From contig JAFAYQ010000063.1 of NCBI GenBank assembly GCA_019240215.1, forward strand, positions 62,001 to 126,000: DNA of 64,000 bases, written 5' to 3'. The DNA is from Actinomycetota bacterium (GTDB taxonomy: Bacteria; Actinomycetota; Actinomycetes; Streptosporangiales; Streptosporangiaceae). A program made the translations under genes and the position numbers. Each line of letters starts with the position of its first letter. Position 1 is the stretch's first letter. The notes under the pieces were generated by a model. It was not told the DNA's origin. It ran no database searches and saw only the letters and a program-made list of their open reading frames with translations. Shown here one piece after another: positions 25,558 through 34,794 of the stretch.

Positions 25558-26493
25558 TCAGGTATCGGCCGCGACCGGGGCGACCGGCGGCAGGCCGGCC
25601 GCGACCTCGGTCAGCGTGCGGCGCAGCCAGGCGTGCTCGGCGGTGCCGGCCCGGTCCGGATGCCACCACAGCGTCTCGATCAGCTCGACCCGGCCGAACG
25701 GCGGCTCCACCACCGCCAGCCCGAGCGGCACCCCCACCCCCTGGGCCAGCCGTTCGGGGATGACGGCGACCAGGTCGGTCCCGGCCACCAGGAACGGCAG
25801 CGGCAGCCAGCCGACGGTGGTGACCTGGACGTGGCGGCGGACGCCGAGCTCGTCCAGCACCCGGTCGGCCGGGGCCACGTGGGTGCCGCCGCAGCTGCGG
25901 ACCGCGTGCGGCAGCGCCTCCAGGTCGGCCAGGTCGAGGCGGCCGTCGCCCAGCCGGGGGTTGGCGGGGTCGGCCACGCAGACGAACCGGTCGCGGAACA
26001 GGTGCTCGTGGGCCCCGGGGAAACCGAAGCCGCGCGGCGCGATCAGCGCGTCGCAGTGCATCAGGCCGTGGTCGGACTCGTGCATGTCGACCGGGATCGA
26101 GTCGAAGTCGAGGCGGACGCCGGGCGCGGCCGCCCCGATCCGCCGCAGCAGCGGCTCGCCCAGCACGGTCAGCGCGTAGTCGGTCGCGGTCAGCCGGAAC
26201 CGGTGCTGGCTGGTGGCCGGGTCGAACCGGCGGCCGGTGTCGAGGGCCAGCTCGACCGAGCTGAGGGTCTGCTGGACCGACGGGACCAGCGCCCGCGCGA
26301 ACGGGGTCAGCTCGTAGTCGCGCCCCACCCGGACCAGCAGTTCGTCCTGGTAGTGGCGGCGCAGCCGGGCCAGCGCGGTGCTCATGGCGGGCTGGCTCTT
26401 GCCGATCTTGGCGCCCGCCCGGGTGACGTTGCCCTCCTCCAGCAGGGCCTTGAGCGCCACCACGAGGTTGAGGTCGGTGCCGCCGAGACTCAT
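25558..26493 (-). CDS. LysR-family regulator (first of a divergent paralogous pair)
   Basis: A 311-residue LysR-type regulator. The winged HTH is at residues 7-65 (LNLVVALKALLEEGNVTRAGAKIGKSQPAMSTALARLRR split over the helices), and the effector domain about 95-300. It is the upstream neighbour of the cupin-SDR operon on the same strand, and divergent from a second LysR gene with which it shares many blocks (GFPG, LFRDRFVC, DPANPRL, DRVLDELGV). Similar NodD/LinR-like regulators control aromatic catabolism. It probably responds to a ring compound or cleavage product. Confidence 0.92.
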   Translation of the reverse strand: MSLGGTDLNLVVALKALLEEGNVTRAGAKIGKSQPAMSTALARLRRHYQDELLVRVGRDYELTPFARALVPSVQQTLSSVELALDTGRRFDPATSQHRFRLTATDYALTVLGEPLLRRIGAAAPGVRLDFDSIPVDMHESDHGLMHCDALIAPRGFGFPGAHEHLFRDRFVCVADPANPRLGDGRLDLADLEALPHAVRSCGGTHVAPADRVLDELGVRRHVQVTTVGWLPLPFLVAGTDLVAVIPERLAQGVGVPLGLAVVEPPFGRVELIETLWWHPDRAGTAEHAWLRRTLTEVAAGLPPVAPVAADT

Positions 26494-26587
26494 GCCGATC
26501 CCGCCGTCCAGTCGCCGCCAGTGCTGCCCATGGTCGATGATCAGTTGAGTCCGCCGGCCGGGTCAAGGGCGGCGAGGGAGGTGGGCG

Positions 26588-27496
26588 ATGGCCGGGGTGG
26601 CCGACATCGACCTGAACCTGCTGATCGCCCTGGGTGCGCTGCTCGAGGACCGCAACCTGACCCGGGCCGGGGCCCGGATCGGCATGAGCCAGCCGGCCAT
26701 GAGCGCGGCCCTGGCCCGGTTGCGCCGCCACTTCGGCGACGAGCTGCTGGAGCGGGAGGGCCGCGGCTACCGGCTGACCGTGTTCGGCGAGCAGCTGCTG
26801 CCGACGGTCCGGGACGCGTTGCGCCAGATCGAGGCGACCATGCAGCGCTCACCCCGGTTCGACCCGGCCGCCTCCGACCGCGAGTTCTCGGTGGCCGCCT
26901 CCGACTACACGGTGTCGATCCTCGCCGACCCGCTGCTGCGCCAGGTCAAGACGGTGGCGCCGCGCATCCGGCTGCAGCTGCAGCCGATCCCGGACGACAT
27001 GGCCTCCTCTGGGCAGGGGCTGGCCCGGCACGACGTGGTGATCGGCCCGGCCGACTACGGGTTCCCGGGCCGCAGCCGCGAGCTGTTCCGCGACCGGTTC
27101 GTCTGCGTCCTGGACCCGGCCAACCCGCGGCTGCGGGGCGGGGCGCTGTCGCTGGCCGACCTGGCCGAGCTGCCGCACGTGGTGCCGGCCTTCGGCCCCG
27201 GCCGCCGGACCCCGGTCGACCGGGTGCTGGACGAGCTCGGCGTCACCCCGGCCGTGCAGGTGACGGTGGCGGGCTGGCTGACCGTGCCGTTCGTGGTGGC
27301 GGGGACCGGCATGGTGGCGATCACGCCCGAACGGCTGGCCCGGCTGGCCGCCCGCAGCGTGCCGCTGGCCATCACCAGCCCTCCGTTCGGCCTGGTGGAG
27401 CTGGTGGAGACCGCGTTCTGGCACCCGAGCCGGGCCGAGGATCCGGCCGTGCGCTGGCTGCTGCAGGCGCTGGCGGACGCCGCCGGTCAGCTCTGA
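26588..27496 (+). CDS. LysR-family regulator (second of a divergent paralogous pair)
   Basis: A 302-residue LysR-type protein: HTH in residues 8-66 (IDLNLLIALGALLEDRNLTRAGARIG, SQPAMSAALARLRRHFGDELL), effector domain 95-290. It stands back to back with its paralogue across 94 bp, and shares DYGFPGRSRELFRDRFVCVLDPANPRL-like blocks, split here by substitutions. It precedes the FAH-VOC-transporter genes on the same strand and is likely their activator. Confidence 0.92.
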   Translation: MAGVADIDLNLLIALGALLEDRNLTRAGARIGMSQPAMSAALARLRRHFGDELLEREGRGYRLTVFGEQLLPTVRDALRQIEATMQRSPRFDPAASDREFSVAASDYTVSILADPLLRQVKTVAPRIRLQLQPIPDDMASSGQGLARHDVVIGPADYGFPGRSRELFRDRFVCVLDPANPRLRGGALSLADLAELPHVVPAFGPGRRTPVDRVLDELGVTPAVQVTVAGWLTVPFVVAGTGMVAITPERLARLAARSVPLAITSPPFGLVELVETAFWHPSRAEDPAVRWLLQALADAAGQL

Positions 27497-27555
27497 GTTG
27501 ACTCTCGGCTCGGCTTATCGCCGACGTCGGCGCAGGTCAGCGAGGTATCAGTAGG

Positions 27556-27572
27556 GCGATGGGAGCCATCGC
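27556..27572. promoter_or_regulatory. Perfect inverted repeat upstream of the FAH gene, candidate operator
   Basis: GCGATGG-GAG-CCATCGC, 7-bp arms with a 3-bp centre, about 47 nt before the ATG of the FAH gene and just upstream of its predicted promoter. The place suits a LysR or other regulator site; a hairpin in the RNA is less likely if the transcript is leaderless. Confidence 0.4.
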
Positions 27573-27605
27573 AAACGAGTATTTCCGCCTGCCCGCGCCG
27601 GCTCT

Positions 27606-27611
27606 TAGTGT
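27606..27611 (+). promoter_or_regulatory. TAGTGT -10 element, probable leaderless start of the FAH operon
   Basis: TAGTGT matches TANNNT and ends 7 nt before the ATG at 27619, where no Shine-Dalgarno sequence is present. Confidence 0.4.
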
Positions 27612-27618
27612 CCCCTGC

Positions 27619-28650
27619 ATGACCCCCGTCACCGCTCCGTTCGCGCTCGGAGTGTTCCAGCGCGGCCCGGCCGCGGCCGGGCCGGCCTTCACCGGGCTGG
27701 TGCGCGGGGACCGGGTCCGGGACGTGGGCGCGCTCGGCACCCCCAACGACCTGCTGGCCGACTGGGACGCCTCGTTCCGGCTGCTGGCGGCGCTGGCGGC
27801 CGACACCGGGGCCGACTGGATCCCGCTGGCCGAGCTGGACGTCCGCTGCCCGGTCGCCCCGGCCCAGATCCTCCAGTGCGGCGCCAACTACCGCAGCCAC
27901 GTGGTCGACCTGGTGATGGCCGAACGGCGGGCCGGCCTGTCCACCACCGGCCACGACTCCACCGAGCTGGAGGACGAGGTGCGGGCCTGGGCCGAGGCGA
28001 TGATGGACGAGCGCGCCCGGCACGGCCAGCCCTACGTGTTCACCGGGCTGCCCAGCGCCCTGACCGGGCCGAACGACGAGATCGTGCTGCCCGACCGGGG
28101 CACCCGGCACGACTGGGAGCTGGAGCTGGCGGCGGTCATCGGCCGCCCGGCCCGCCACCTGACCCGGGACAACGCCCTCGACCACGTGGCCGCCTACACC
28201 ATCTGCAACGACATCACCACGCGGTCGCTGGTCTACCGGCCCGACCTCAAGGCCATCGGCACCGACTGGTTCGCGGCCAAGAACGCCCCGACGTTCCTGC
28301 CGACCGGCCCCTGGCTGGTACCGGCCGCGTTCGCCGGCGACCCGGCCAGCTTGCGGATCACGCTGCGCCACAACGACGTCGTCCGCCAGGACGAGTCCTG
28401 CGCGGACATGCTGTTCGACCTGCCCGCCATCCTCACCTACATCACCGCGGTCACCGCGCTGGGGCCGGGTGACCTGGTGCTGACCGGCTCGCCGGCCGGC
28501 AACGGCGCCCACTGGGGGGTCTTCCTGGCCGACGGCGACCTGGTCGAGGGCGAGATCACCGGCCTCGGCCGCCAGCGCAACCACGTCGTCGGCAAGCCCG
28601 CCGCGAGCACCCCGGCCCCGCGCGACCTGGAGGAGCAGCCCGATGCCTGA
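27619..28650 (+). CDS. Fumarylacetoacetate hydrolase (FAH) family protein
   Basis: A 343-residue protein of the FAH superfamily. Landmarks: QCGANYRSHVVDLV (the N-terminal face of the active site), DWELELAAVIGRPARHL with the metal-binding Glu residues, TICNDITTRSL with the Asp ligand, and the glycine-rich end LTGSPAGNGAHWGVFL. The ATG at 27619 is preferred over an in-frame start 20 codons earlier, because a -10 element lies between them. Role: hydrolysis or decarboxylation of an acylpyruvate-type ring-cleavage product. It overlaps the next gene (extradiol dioxygenase-like) by 8 bases, so cleavage and hydrolysis are encoded together. Confidence 0.9.
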   Translation: MTPVTAPFALGVFQRGPAAAGPAFTGLVRGDRVRDVGALGTPNDLLADWDASFRLLAALAADTGADWIPLAELDVRCPVAPAQILQCGANYRSHVVDLVMAERRAGLSTTGHDSTELEDEVRAWAEAMMDERARHGQPYVFTGLPSALTGPNDEIVLPDRGTRHDWELELAAVIGRPARHLTRDNALDHVAAYTICNDITTRSLVYRPDLKAIGTDWFAAKNAPTFLPTGPWLVPAAFAGDPASLRITLRHNDVVRQDESCADMLFDLPAILTYITAVTALGPGDLVLTGSPAGNGAHWGVFLADGDLVEGEITGLGRQRNHVVGKPAASTPAPRDLEEQPDA

Positions 28651-29581
28651 ATCGCTGATCACCCACCTGCGGCACGTGGACCTGGCCATCCCCGACTACG
28701 CCAAGCAACTCGACTTCTACACCAGCGTCTGGGGCCTGCAGACGGTGGCGGGCGACACCGGCCTGGCCTACCTGGCGGCCGAAGGCTCGCCCGAGCGCTA
28801 CATCATCCGGCTCCGCCAGGACCCGGGCAAACGGCTGGACCTGGTCGCGTTCGGGGCGGCCAGCGCGGCCGCCGTCGACGCGCTGGCCGAACGGCTGATC
28901 GGCCGGGGGGTGGCGCTGGCGGCCGAGCCCGGCTCGCTCGCCACCGAGGGCGGCGGCTACGGGCTGCGCTTCTTCGACCTCGACGGGCGCACGGTCGAGG
29001 TGTCGGCCGGCGTCGCCGTCCGCGCCCACCGCAAGATCGAGGAGCGCGAGGCGATCCCGGTCCGGCTGTCGCACGTGGTGCTCAACTGCCCCGACCCCGA
29101 CCGGACGGCCCGCTGGTACGCCGACGTGCTCGACTTCCGGCTCAGCGACACGCTGGCCGGGCCGGACCTGGGCACGGTGATGAACTTCATGCGCTGCAAC
29201 CCCCGGCACCACTCGGTCGCGTTCGCCCGCGGCCCGCACGTGTCCCTGCACCACGTCTCGTTCGAGCTGCGCGGGATCGACGAGTTCATGCGCGGGTCGG
29301 GCCGGGTGCTCCGGGCCGGCGCCCGGATGGTGTGGGGGCCGGGCCGTCACCTGGCCGGCGACAACACCTACTCCTACTTCCTGGACCCGCAGAACAACAC
29401 GATCGAGTACACCACCGAGCTGGCCGAGCTGGACGAGGACGCCTGGCACCCGCACATCTACGACATGCACGATCCGCTGGTCCAGGACCAGTGGGGCACC
29501 GCCAACCCGATGAACGAGCTGGTCGCCCGGGAGTCGTTCAACGACCCCGATCCGGGCCTCTTCGTGCCCCCGCCGATCTGA
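28643..29581 (+). CDS. Two-domain VOC protein, extradiol ring-cleavage dioxygenase-like
   Basis: A 312-residue type I extradiol dioxygenase-like protein with two glyoxalase/VOC modules, about 7-125 and 140-275. In the C-terminal module the Fe(II) triad is visible: His in RLSHVVLNCPD, His in VSLHHVSFEL, and Glu in NTIEYTTE. These enzymes open catechol-type rings next to the two hydroxyls. The presence in an operon with an FAH hydrolase, and with SDR, FAD monooxygenase and aldolase genes nearby, supports a ring-cleavage role. Relatives include biphenyl-2,3-diol and 2,3-dihydroxy-p-cumate-type enzymes; the substrate is open. Confidence 0.88.
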   Translation: MPESLITHLRHVDLAIPDYAKQLDFYTSVWGLQTVAGDTGLAYLAAEGSPERYIIRLRQDPGKRLDLVAFGAASAAAVDALAERLIGRGVALAAEPGSLATEGGGYGLRFFDLDGRTVEVSAGVAVRAHRKIEEREAIPVRLSHVVLNCPDPDRTARWYADVLDFRLSDTLAGPDLGTVMNFMRCNPRHHSVAFARGPHVSLHHVSFELRGIDEFMRGSGRVLRAGARMVWGPGRHLAGDNTYSYFLDPQNNTIEYTTELAELDEDAWHPHIYDMHDPLVQDQWGTANPMNELVARESFNDPDPGLFVPPPI

Positions 29582-29627
29582 CCGGCCCCGCCGACCCGCC
29601 TGACCTCAAACCCGGTCGAAGGAGACC

Positions 29628-30854
29628 ATGATGAGACATCCGTTCCCGGCCGGCCTGGCCGCGCTGGCCATCGCCGCCGGCCTGGGCCTGGCGGCGTGCT
29701 CGTCCGGCGCGTCCAAGGCGCACGTGGCGACCGAGGCCACCGGCGGCACCAGCGGCGGCCAGTGCGGCAAGATCCCCTCCTCGCTGCCGGCCGACCCGGA
29801 CGGGGTGCTGGCGGCGCTGCCCGCCAGCCTGCGCAGCCTCTACAACGGCTACCCGGTCGCCGTCGACAAGAGCGCGTTCGCCGACTGGAAGCCCAAGACC
29901 AGCTCCAAGACGGTCGGGTTCCTGCTGTCGGAGACCAACAACGGCTACCAGCTGGCCCTGCAGCACATCCTGCAGGGCGAGCTGCAGCAGGCCGGTTACA
30001 CGGTCGACACCGTGACCTCCTCCGACGAGGTGACCGACCAGGTCGCCGACTTCAACCAGATGGTGGAGAAGAAGGACGCGCTGATCGTGTACGAGCCGCT
30101 GTCCTCCAGCGCGTTCACCACCGCGGTGCACAACGCGGCCAGCGCCGGCATCCCGTCGATCTCGCTGCTGAACTCGGTGGCCAGCGCCGACACGATCTCG
30201 CTGGGCGCCAACGACTGGCTGCAGGGGGCCCAGATGGCGGCCCAGGTGGCCACCGACATCGGCGGCCAGGGCAAGGTCCTGGACGTGCACGGCATCTCCG
30301 GGGTGGCCATCGACACCGCCACCTACGGCGGGGTCAAGGCCGTGTTCGCCCGCTGCCCGGGGATCACCACCGACGACACCATCTACGACCAGTTCGCCGA
30401 CTCCACCGCCAAGAGCGGCGTGCAGACCTACCTGGAGACCCACCCGCAGAAGATCGCGGCCGCGCTGACCTCCGGCTCCGGCGTGACCGGGGTGCTGGAG
30501 GGCTTCCAGGCGGCCGGCAAGACGGTGCCGGAGATCGCCAACGACAGCATGGAGGACGGCGAGCTGGCCTACTGGTACGGCCACCGCAGCTCCTACCACG
30601 GGGTCGGCATCACCACCACCCCGCCGCAGCTCGCCTCCGCCGCCACCACCCTGGTCAAGGATCTGTTCGCCGGGGACGGGGTCAAGGTCTCGGCCGTGGT
30701 CCTGAACACCCCGCTGGTCACCGACGCGACCGTGGCCCAGTGGTACACGTCGTCGATGACGACCTCGTCGACCGGGAACGCGAGCGGGCCGGCCAGCCTC
30801 AGCGTGCTGCCGTCGAGCGAGCTGACCGCGATCCTCGGCCACTCAGGCCAGTGA
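29628..30854 (+). CDS. Ribose-type ABC transporter substrate-binding lipoprotein
   Basis: A 408-residue periplasmic-binding protein of the type 1 (Peripla_BP_4) fold. Signal peptide with lipobox (GLGLAACSSG, Cys about residue 25), then the two-lobed domain: KTVGFLLSETNNGYQLALQHIL, IVYEPLSSSAF, SISLLNSVASADTISLGANDW, GVTGVLEGFQAAGKTVPEIAND. The ATG follows GAAGGAG. It begins an importer operon directly behind the ring-cleavage genes, so its ligand may be an aromatic glycoside or small polyol rather than ribose. Two free-standing Cys (QCGKI, ARCPG) may form a disulfide. Confidence 0.9.
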   Translation: MMRHPFPAGLAALAIAAGLGLAACSSGASKAHVATEATGGTSGGQCGKIPSSLPADPDGVLAALPASLRSLYNGYPVAVDKSAFADWKPKTSSKTVGFLLSETNNGYQLALQHILQGELQQAGYTVDTVTSSDEVTDQVADFNQMVEKKDALIVYEPLSSSAFTTAVHNAASAGIPSISLLNSVASADTISLGANDWLQGAQMAAQVATDIGGQGKVLDVHGISGVAIDTATYGGVKAVFARCPGITTDDTIYDQFADSTAKSGVQTYLETHPQKIAAALTSGSGVTGVLEGFQAAGKTVPEIANDSMEDGELAYWYGHRSSYHGVGITTTPPQLASAATTLVKDLFAGDGVKVSAVVLNTPLVTDATVAQWYTSSMTTSSTGNASGPASLSVLPSSELTAILGHSGQ

Positions 30855-33361
30855 CCGGAGTGGCCAGCCAGACCGCCACCCCGACCCAGGCGCCGCCGTC
30901 CACCCTGCTGCGGATCGAGGGGCTGGCCAAGTCGTTCGGGCCCACCATCGCCCTGCGCGACTGCTCGTTCCAGCTCCGGGCCGGTGAGGTGCACGCGCTG
31001 ATGGGCGAGAACGGCTCCGGCAAGTCCACCCTGGTCAAGATCCTGTCCGGGGTGCACGCGGCCGACGCCGGCCGGGTCCTGATCGAACAGCAGCCGCTGC
31101 GGGCCCGGCACCCCGCAGCGGCGGCCGGGGCCGGGGTGGCCACCGTGTTCCAGGAGGTCCAGTGCGTGCCCGCCCAGTCGGTGCTGGACAACCTGTGGCT
31201 GGGCGAGGACGGGATGCTGCGCCGGTCGGGCCGCCGTCCCGCCCAGCGCCGGGCCCGGGCCCGGGAGGTGCTGACCGGGCTGCTCGGCCGCTGCCCCGAC
31301 CTCGACGCCCCGGCCGCCGCGCTGTCGCTGAGCCAGCGGCAGGCCCTCGCCATCGGCCGGGCGCTGCTGCGCGACCCCAAGGTGCTGATCCTCGACGAGG
31401 CCAGCTCGGCCCTGGACGTGGCCACCCGCGACCGGCTGTTCGCGGTGGTCCGGCGGCTGACCGGCACCGGGGCGGCGGTGCTGTTCATCTCGCACCGGAT
31501 GGACGAGGTGGCCGAGATCGCCGACCGGGTCACGGTGCTGCGCTCGGGCACGTCGGTCGCCACCCTGGACCGGGCCGACGCCCCGGCCGCCCGGCTGGTC
31601 GAGCTGATGACCGGCGACGAGCAGCTGGTCCAGCCGGGGGCGGCCGCCAGCGACCGCGATCAGGCCGGTCAGGTCCTGCTCACGGCCGGCGGCTTCACCC
31701 TCCGGGCCGGTGAGATCGTCGGGCTGGCCGGCCTGGAGGGACAGGGCCAGGACGCCTGGCTGCGCGAGCTGCGGACGGTCGGCCCGGCCACCGCCCCGGC
31801 CGGCGAGCCAGCCCCGGGCGTCGCCTACGTGGCCCGGGACCGGCGCGAGGAGTCGATCTTCCCGCCGTTGTCGATCAGGGAGAACTTCACCGCCGCCACC
31901 CTGAGCCGCGACACCCGGGCCGGGTTCATCTCGGCCCGGGAGGCCGGCGCCCGGTTCGCCCGTTACCGGGGCCGGCTGAAGATCCACCTGAGCCGGGACC
32001 GGGACCCGATCACCACCCTTTCCGGCGGAAATCAGCAGAAGGTGGTGATCGCCCGCGCGCTGGCCGCCCATCCCCAGGTGCTGCTGCTGAACGACCCGAC
32101 CCGCGGCATCGACATCGGGGCCAAGCGCGACATCTACGCGCTGCTGCGCGAGCTGGCCGCGGCCGGCATGGCCATCGTGATGCTGTCCACCGAGGTCGAC
32201 GAGCACCTGGAGCTGATGGACCGGGTGCTGGTCTTCCGCGACGGGCAGGCCGCCGCCGAACTGGACCGCGACCAGCTCAGCCGGTCCGCCATCGTCGGCG
32301 AGTTCTTCGGCCCGGCCACCGCCACCTCGACCGGCCCGGCCGCCGCCCGGGGCACCGGCCCCGGCCCCCCCGAGGTCACCGGATCACCCCCGGCCCGCCG
32401 CTGGCGCCCGGCCCCCACCGCGGGCGCCTGGCCGCTGGCGGCCGTGCTCGCGATCGGGCTGCTGGCCGCCAACATCGGCGTCCAGCACAGTCTGCTGTCC
32501 TGGAGCTCGTGGATCGTCACGCTGGCCGAGCTGGCCCCGCCCGCCCTGGCCGCCATGGCCACCACCCCGGCCGTGCTCGGCGGCGGCATCGACATCTCCA
32601 TCGCCCCGCTGCTGGCGCTGGTTTCGGTGCTGATCGAGCTGGGCCTGCGCCACGGCCTGACCAGCGCGGCGGTGATCATCCCGCTCGCGGCCGGGGCCGG
32701 GGCGGTGGTCGGGACGGTGAACGGCGTACTGGTCAACTACTTCCGCTACCAGGCGGTGGTGGCCACCTTGTGCATGACGTTCATACTGTCCGGCATCGCC
32801 CTGGCCTACGCCCCGTCGCCGATCACCGGCACCACCGGCTGGCTGACCGGCCTCGGCGCCACCGCCGCCGGCGTGCCCGGCGGCCTGATCCTGATCGCGG
32901 TGCCGCTGGTGGCCTGGGCGGCGCTCACCCGCACTCCCTACGTGCGGACCCTCCGGGCGGTCGGCGGCAGCGAGACCACCGCCTGGACGGCCGGGGTGAA
33001 CGTGGCCGCCGTCCGCACCCTGGCCTACACGATCGGCGGCGCGCTGGCCGGGCTGGCCGGGGTGGCCATCGTCGCCCAGCTGCACCAGGCCGAGGCCGAC
33101 TCCGGCTTCGTCACCCCGCTGATCCTGATGGCGATCGCGGCCGTCGCCCTCGGCGGCACCTCGCTGGCGGGCGGCCGCGGCGGGCTGCTGGCCTCGGTGC
33201 TCGGGGCGGCGGTCATCTTCCTGATCAAGAACCTGCTGGGCGCGCTCAACATCTCCTCGTTCTGGTCCGAAGCCGTCTACGGGGCCACGCTGGTGGTGGC
33301 GGTGCTGTTCGCGGCCGGCGTCACCCGCGGCCGGGCCGCCCGCGAAGGACGGACCCGGTGA
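30851..33361 (+). CDS. Fused ribose-type ABC importer: tandem ATPase joined to permease
   Basis: An 836-residue protein that joins an RbsA-like tandem ATPase (about 1-500) to an RbsC-like permease (about 515-836). The GTG start overlaps the binding-protein stop (GTGA). ATPase 1: Walker A GENGSGKST at 52-60, signature LSLSQRQALA, Walker B VLILDEASSAL. ATPase 2: a degenerate Walker A (LEGQGQDAWL), as usual in this family, but an intact signature TLSGGNQQKVVIA near 389-401 and LLLNDPTRGIDIG. The signature of half 1 lacks the normal SGG (SLSQ). The permease part contains the family motif GGGIDISIAPLLALVSV and about eight to ten membrane spans. The usual arrangement is separate genes, so the fusion is unusual. 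A second permease gene follows. Confidence 0.9.
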   Translation: MTGVASQTATPTQAPPSTLLRIEGLAKSFGPTIALRDCSFQLRAGEVHALMGENGSGKSTLVKILSGVHAADAGRVLIEQQPLRARHPAAAAGAGVATVFQEVQCVPAQSVLDNLWLGEDGMLRRSGRRPAQRRARAREVLTGLLGRCPDLDAPAAALSLSQRQALAIGRALLRDPKVLILDEASSALDVATRDRLFAVVRRLTGTGAAVLFISHRMDEVAEIADRVTVLRSGTSVATLDRADAPAARLVELMTGDEQLVQPGAAASDRDQAGQVLLTAGGFTLRAGEIVGLAGLEGQGQDAWLRELRTVGPATAPAGEPAPGVAYVARDRREESIFPPLSIRENFTAATLSRDTRAGFISAREAGARFARYRGRLKIHLSRDRDPITTLSGGNQQKVVIARALAAHPQVLLLNDPTRGIDIGAKRDIYALLRELAAAGMAIVMLSTEVDEHLELMDRVLVFRDGQAAAELDRDQLSRSAIVGEFFGPATATSTGPAAARGTGPGPPEVTGSPPARRWRPAPTAGAWPLAAVLAIGLLAANIGVQHSLLSWSSWIVTLAELAPPALAAMATTPAVLGGGIDISIAPLLALVSVLIELGLRHGLTSAAVIIPLAAGAGAVVGTVNGVLVNYFRYQAVVATLCMTFILSGIALAYAPSPITGTTGWLTGLGATAAGVPGGLILIAVPLVAWAALTRTPYVRTLRAVGGSETTAWTAGVNVAAVRTLAYTIGGALAGLAGVAIVAQLHQAEADSGFVTPLILMAIAAVALGGTSLAGGRGGLLASVLGAAVIFLIKNLLGALNISSFWSEAVYGATLVVAVLFAAGVTRGRAAREGRTR

Positions 33362-34359
33362 CCGCCGCGACCGCCGGCGGCGGGCTGCGGCCGTCCTGGC
33401 TGCGGCTGGCCGGCGCCCAGCGCCGGTACCCGCTGCTGCAGGTGGCGGTGCTGGTCGCGCTGGTCCTGTACGTAGGGCAGGCCGACGGCGACTTCAGCTG
33501 GAACGACCTGTGGGCGCCGATCCTGCTGCAGGCCTCCTTCCTCGGCATCGCCGCGGCCGGCCAGACCCTGGTCATCCTGGTCGGCGGGCTGGACTTCTCG
33601 ATCGGCGCCTACCTGGTGGCCGGCAACCTGCTCACCACCCACCTGGCCGGCCTCGAGCACTGGAACTTCGCCCTGGTGGCGCTGCTGGTGCTGGCGATCT
33701 GCGTGGCCGGCGGCGGCTTCGCGGGCTGGGCCTGTCACCGGTTCGGGCTCGAGCCGCTGGTGGTCACGCTGGGCATGAGCTCGGTGGTGGTCGGCGCGCT
33801 GGTCGGCACCGACACCAAGCTGCTGAACGGGGCCGCCCCGCACTGGCTGCAGGGCTTCACCCAGCAGTCGTCGAAGACGTTCGGGCTGCCGCTGCCGCCG
33901 ATCGTGGCGTTCTGGATCGTGCTGGCCGTCGTCGTGACGCTGGTGCTGGCCCGGACCCCGGCCGGGCGGCGGCTCTACCTGACCGGGGCCGGGCCGCGGG
34001 CGGCCGGCCTGGCCGGCGTCCGGACGGCCAGGGTGTGGGCCGGGGCCTACGCCGCCAGCGCGGTGCTGGCCGGGCTGGCCGGCGTGCTGCTGGCCGGGTT
34101 CAGCACCGGCGGCGACACCAACATCGGCAACAGCTACCTGTTCCCCGGGCTGGCGGCGGTGATCGTCGGCGGCACGATGATGGGCGGCCGCGGCGACTAC
34201 CTGCGCACCTGCCTGGGCGCGCTGATCATCACCGCCCTGAACTTCCTGATCTCGGTGCTCAACCTCGACTCGGCCGTCCAGCAGATCGTGTTCGGCGCGC
34301 TGGTGCTGCTCACCGTCGCCCTCTACGGGCGCGAACGGCGGCTGCGTGACCGGGTCTGA
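33358..34359 (+). CDS. Ribose-type ABC transporter permease (RbsC-like)
   Basis: A 333-residue membrane protein of the BPD_transp_2 family. GTG start overlapping the upstream stop (GTGA). Motif GGLDFSIGAYLVAGNLLT matches the conserved GxxDLSVG region of RbsC/XylH permeases, and the loop GPRAAGLAGVRTARVWAGAYAAS is the ATPase-contact segment; about nine hydrophobic spans. It presumably pairs with the permease half of the preceding fused protein to give a heterodimeric channel. Confidence 0.92.
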   Translation: MTAATAGGGLRPSWLRLAGAQRRYPLLQVAVLVALVLYVGQADGDFSWNDLWAPILLQASFLGIAAAGQTLVILVGGLDFSIGAYLVAGNLLTTHLAGLEHWNFALVALLVLAICVAGGGFAGWACHRFGLEPLVVTLGMSSVVVGALVGTDTKLLNGAAPHWLQGFTQQSSKTFGLPLPPIVAFWIVLAVVVTLVLARTPAGRRLYLTGAGPRAAGLAGVRTARVWAGAYAASAVLAGLAGVLLAGFSTGGDTNIGNSYLFPGLAAVIVGGTMMGGRGDYLRTCLGALIITALNFLISVLNLDSAVQQIVFGALVLLTVALYGRERRLRDRV

Positions 34360-34386
34360 CCCTCCCGTACCCACCCGAGGACACCC

Positions 34387-34794
34387 ATGAAGCTGCACCA
34401 CACCGGGATCAGCGTCCCGGACCTGGACCGGGCGCTGGCCTGGTACTGCGGCCCGCTCGGGCTCCGGCCCGGCTTCCGCTTCGAGATCGCGCCGGCCGGC
34501 CTGCGCGGGGCGTTCGCCCTCGGGCCGGACGGCAGCGGGGTCGAGCTGCTCGAACAGTCTGGGGCGGCGCCGGGGCCGCGCCGGGCCGACCCGCCCGCCG
34601 CCAACGCGGTGCACGGCGTCAACCACGTCTGCTTCCAGGTCGAGGACCTCGACACCACCTATCAGCGGCTGGTCAGCGCGGGGGCCGGAGCGGTCTGGGG
34701 CCCGCGCGACTCGCCCGAGCCGGGGGTCCGGATGGCCTACGTCACCGACCCCGACGGCAACCTGATCGAGCTGGTCGAGCCGGTGACGCCATGA
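34387..34794 (+). CDS. Small VOC-family protein (glyoxalase/dioxygenase fold)
   Basis: A 135-residue single-module VOC protein. Metal-ligand candidates: His in MKLHHTGISVPD, His in VNHVCFQVED and Glu in GNLIELVEPV; an N-terminal glutamate (SGVELLEQ) completes the typical H-E-H-E set of glyoxalase-type enzymes. Could be an isomerase, epimerase or lyase in the catabolic route. The ATG follows CGAGGACACCC; the stop overlaps the next start. Confidence 0.85.
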   Translation: MKLHHTGISVPDLDRALAWYCGPLGLRPGFRFEIAPAGLRGAFALGPDGSGVELLEQSGAAPGPRRADPPAANAVHGVNHVCFQVEDLDTTYQRLVSAGAGAVWGPRDSPEPGVRMAYVTDPDGNLIELVEPVTP

